Source: Peptococcaceae bacterium
Lineage (GTDB): Bacteria > Bacillota > Peptococcia > Peptococcales > Peptococcaceae
DNA length: 8,797 bases
NCBI GenBank assembly: GCA_900756555.1
Contig: CAAEKP010000032.1
Span: 1 to 8,797 of the forward strand
Reading direction: 5' to 3'
Positions 6,933 to 8,797 of this stretch are shown here, one piece after another. How positions within the stretch are numbered: the stretch's first letter is position 1; each line of letters opens with the position of its first letter. The translations under genes were made by a program, and so were the position numbers. The notes beneath the pieces are model-generated. The model did not search any database and had not been told where the DNA came from. It worked only from the letters and a program-made list of their open reading frames with translations.

Positions 6933-6966
6933 ACCACCGTACGTACCGTTCGGTATACGGCGGTTC
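6933..6966 (-). ncRNA. Group II intron domain V (catalytic, CGC triad)
   Basis: A 34-nt element, the canonical domain V length. It has a 9-bp lower stem ACCGCCGTA/TACGGTGGT with one G-U wobble, the conserved two-base CG bulge, a 4-bp upper stem TACC/GGTA and the loop GAAC. Counting from the bulge, the catalytic triad is CGC rather than AGC, the form known for group IIC introns. Confidence 0.92.
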
Positions 6967-6972
6967 CATAGT

Positions 6973-8385
6973 TTATACTTTTACAGATTTGTAGTAAGAG
7001 CTGAAAAATAAATATCCCGCTTTTTCCAACCGTTTGTTTGAAAGGGCTACATGTAAAATTGGGCTACTGGATAATCTCCAGCAGCCCTTTCTGCTATTTG
7101 CCAGTATTCCCGCATTTTCATGGCTTACTCCTAGTTTCTCAAGATTCGTATATCTGGTTCGTGTTTTCTTCCACATCTTCCAAATATTCATACGGATTCT
7201 TCTTCTCATCCATTCATCGGTTCTTTTCAGCAATTTCTCCATCTTCGCCAGTCTATAATAATTTACCCAGCCTATTATGAATTTCCTCAATTGCTCTTTT
7301 CTTTCTGCATAACTTTTACTCCGGTCTGTTAGTTGCCTGACCTTTTCTTGCAGTCTCTTCACCGTTTTCTTGTGCACTCGCATCTGATATCCGTTTTCAT
7401 CTTTATAGAATCCATATCCCAGAAATTTTATATTCCCTACATACGCTACTTCTGTTTTCTCCATATTCACTTTCAAAAACAGTTTCTTTTCTATATAGGG
7501 CTTTATGTGCTTTAATGCCTGCTCTGCACTGGCTTTGCTCTTACACAAAATTAATAAATCATCTGCATATCGGATAAACCAATGCTTTCTTCTTGCCAGT
7601 TCATGGTCTAATTCGTTCAACAGGATATTTGCCAGCAGGGGGCTTAATGGGCCTCCCTGCGGTACCCCTTTTCTTGTCTCCTCAAATCTTCCACAATATA
7701 TCGCTCCGGCTCTTAGATATTTATGAATCAACGATATCACTCTTCCGTCTTTTATCTCCCTGCTCAACAGCTCTACCAGTTTACTCTGGTTCACCGTGTC
7801 AAAGAATTTTTCCAAGTCCATATCCACCGCCCATACATATCCAACATCCATTAGCATCTGACACATTTTCAAGGCATCATGCGCACTCTTTCCGGGACGA
7901 AATCCGTAACTGGTTTCCATGAATTTTTCTTCATAGATTGGGCTAATCACTTGCGCTATTGCTTGTTGTATCACCCTGTCTACTGCGGTTGGAATTCCTA
8001 GTTTTCTTGTCTTCCCAGCTTCTTTTGGTATTTCTACTCGTTTTACTGGGCTTGGCTTATATTTTCCTGCCAAGATACTCTGCCGGATGGCTTCACCGTT
8101 TTCTTTCAAGTATTTTCGTAGTTCCTCTACGCTCATCCCATCCACTCCACCTGCACCTTTCTTTCGTCTTACTCTCTGGTAAGCGAGATTCAGGTTTTCC
8201 GGTGTTACGATTTCTTCCAGCAGTTTCTTTTCTTCTGTAACTGTATTGGTGAGGTTGTTTTCTGTTGTCCTTCCACCGATATGCGCTCCACCTTCTCCTT
8301 CGTGTTCCGCACTATCTTTCTGGTGGTAGCCATAGCCACAGCTATGTTTTGTGCTTTCTTTTGTCTCGGTTTTGGTAACTTTCAT
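6973..8385 (-). CDS. ltrA: Group II intron-encoded reverse transcriptase/maturase, class C
   Basis: A 470-aa multifunctional protein that helps the intron fold and splice and copies it into DNA targets. Reverse transcriptase motifs are intact: GVDGMSVEEL (80-89), KTRKLGIPT...DRVIQQA (125-142), SYGFRPGKSAHDA (159-171), catalytic AVDMDLEKFFD (186-196), PQGGPLSPLLAN (242-253), catalytic RYADDLLIL (272-280), KTEVAYVGNIKFLGYGF (310-326). The maturase/X domain spans about 365-445 (IIGWVNYYRLAKM, NSRKGCWRLSSSPIL). There is no HNH endonuclease domain, as expected for class C. AGGAG upstream at 10-nt spacing supports the start at 8385. The first 50 or so residues are His/Gly/Glu-rich and precede the RT domain, so the protein is somewhat longer than the usual about 420 aa. 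No stop or frameshift is seen, so it may be active. Confidence 0.95.
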   Translation of the reverse strand: MKVTKTETKESTKHSCGYGYHQKDSAEHEGEGGAHIGGRTTENNLTNTVTEEKKLLEEIVTPENLNLAYQRVRRKKGAGGVDGMSVEELRKYLKENGEAIRQSILAGKYKPSPVKRVEIPKEAGKTRKLGIPTAVDRVIQQAIAQVISPIYEEKFMETSYGFRPGKSAHDALKMCQMLMDVGYVWAVDMDLEKFFDTVNQSKLVELLSREIKDGRVISLIHKYLRAGAIYCGRFEETRKGVPQGGPLSPLLANILLNELDHELARRKHWFIRYADDLLILCKSKASAEQALKHIKPYIEKKLFLKVNMEKTEVAYVGNIKFLGYGFYKDENGYQMRVHKKTVKRLQEKVRQLTDRSKSYAERKEQLRKFIIGWVNYYRLAKMEKLLKRTDEWMRRRIRMNIWKMWKKTRTRYTNLEKLGVSHENAGILANSRKGCWRLSSSPILHVALSNKRLEKAGYLFFSSYYKSVKV

Positions 8386-8797
8386 TGACTCTCATCTCCT
8401 ATGGTTCAGCCCTTCACAGGCAGTATATATTTTTTTTCCCATCCTGCTACTATGGCTTCTGCTGACTTCTCACAGTAAATCTTGTTTCAACCATGAATCC
8501 TAACTAAGTCCTCATGTCTGTGAGACCTCCCCAGGTAAGAACGCAGTCTTTCCCTCCATCTACCTGCCACATCTACTGCAAATGATTCCGCGTAGCTTTT
8601 GGACTTTGACTTGTTCAGCAGCCTTATCCTCATTTACAGCCTTTTATGTGATTTCTGTTCGTCAGGCCAGAGGTTTGCTTTCCTCTTCCTTCAGATTCCA
8701 CCTCGCGGTGGACACCCTTGAGGTTCCGCTATTGCCTTCCCGCTACGGGGCGGCTTCGGGACTTCCACCCTTTAGACTGCGCCCATGCTGGGCGCAC

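Larger units (their letters stand above)
6889..8797 (-). mobile_element. Group IIC intron with maturase ORF (1,909 nt)
   Basis: A self-splicing retroelement. The 5' end is GTGCG at 8797-8793, followed by the hairpin GCGCCC/GGGCGC (8779-8795). The next several hundred bases (minus strand) show domain I segments closely resembling, from memory, the Oceanobacillus iheyensis group IIC intron, such as GTCTAAAGGGTGGAAGTCCC and GGGAAAGACTGCGTTCTTAC. The ORF sits in domain IV. Domain V is at 6933-6966 and domain VI follows, with a bulged A at 6895, seven bases from the 3' end at 6889. Boundaries are complete, but the 5' exon and the IBS1/IBS2 target sites lie beyond the window. The region 8386-8797 is intron RNA domains with no other gene. 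Confidence 0.93.

Noticed and set aside
7034..8240. Several plus-strand ORFs opposite the intron maturase
   Set aside because: They are antisense shadows of an intact reverse transcriptase, without motifs or ribosome binding sites.

Overview
The window looks like chromosome from an anaerobic member of the Bacillota (Clostridia/Negativicutes type). The partial 16S rRNA has Gram-positive anaerobe signatures, Shine-Dalgarno sequences are strong AGGAGG types, a hydrogenase maturase (HydF) is present, and the group IIC intron resembles one known from Oceanobacillus. Genus and family cannot be fixed by eye.

Layout from left to right: (1) 1-803, the 5' half of a 16S rRNA gene on the minus strand. 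It is preceded, at 804-1140, by an rRNA leader with boxB/boxA-like elements and two tandem sigma-70 promoters that share a duplicated A/T-rich upstream block. (2) 1286-2722, a thioredoxin-reductase-like flavoprotein on the minus strand with its own promoter and a strong terminator. It keeps the CxxC redox centre but lacks the usual NADPH 2'-phosphate motif, and it carries a C-terminal thioredoxin-like domain without a CxxC. (3) 2774-4066, hydF on the minus strand with its own promoter. (4) 4112-4828, a HAD-family phosphatase/phosphomutase on the minus strand, divergent from (5) 4851-6341, a MATE-family efflux transporter on the plus strand ending in a hairpin terminator. (6) 6350-6816, the remains of a YtcJ-type amidohydrolase gene on the minus strand that keeps a promoter and the C-terminus but has lost the N-terminus and middle. 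(7) 6889-8797, a group IIC intron on the minus strand with an intact reverse transcriptase/maturase. Its first nucleotide is the last base of the window, so the 5' exon is not visible.

How the genes fit together: HydF (Fe-S cluster scaffold for [FeFe]-hydrogenase) and an unusual flavin disulfide reductase beside it suggest ferredoxin/hydrogen-based anaerobic redox metabolism. They have separate promoters, so the link is only proximity. The HAD enzyme and MATE pump are housekeeping/accessory genes sharing a divergent intergenic region. The right third is a decaying, mobile-element-bearing zone. No defence system, CRISPR array or clearly new multi-gene system is visible. The most unusual items are the atypical thioredoxin reductase fusion and the complete group IIC intron beside an eroded gene. 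The window begins inside an rRNA gene and ends exactly at an intron boundary, both multicopy sequences, so its ends may be assembly breaks.
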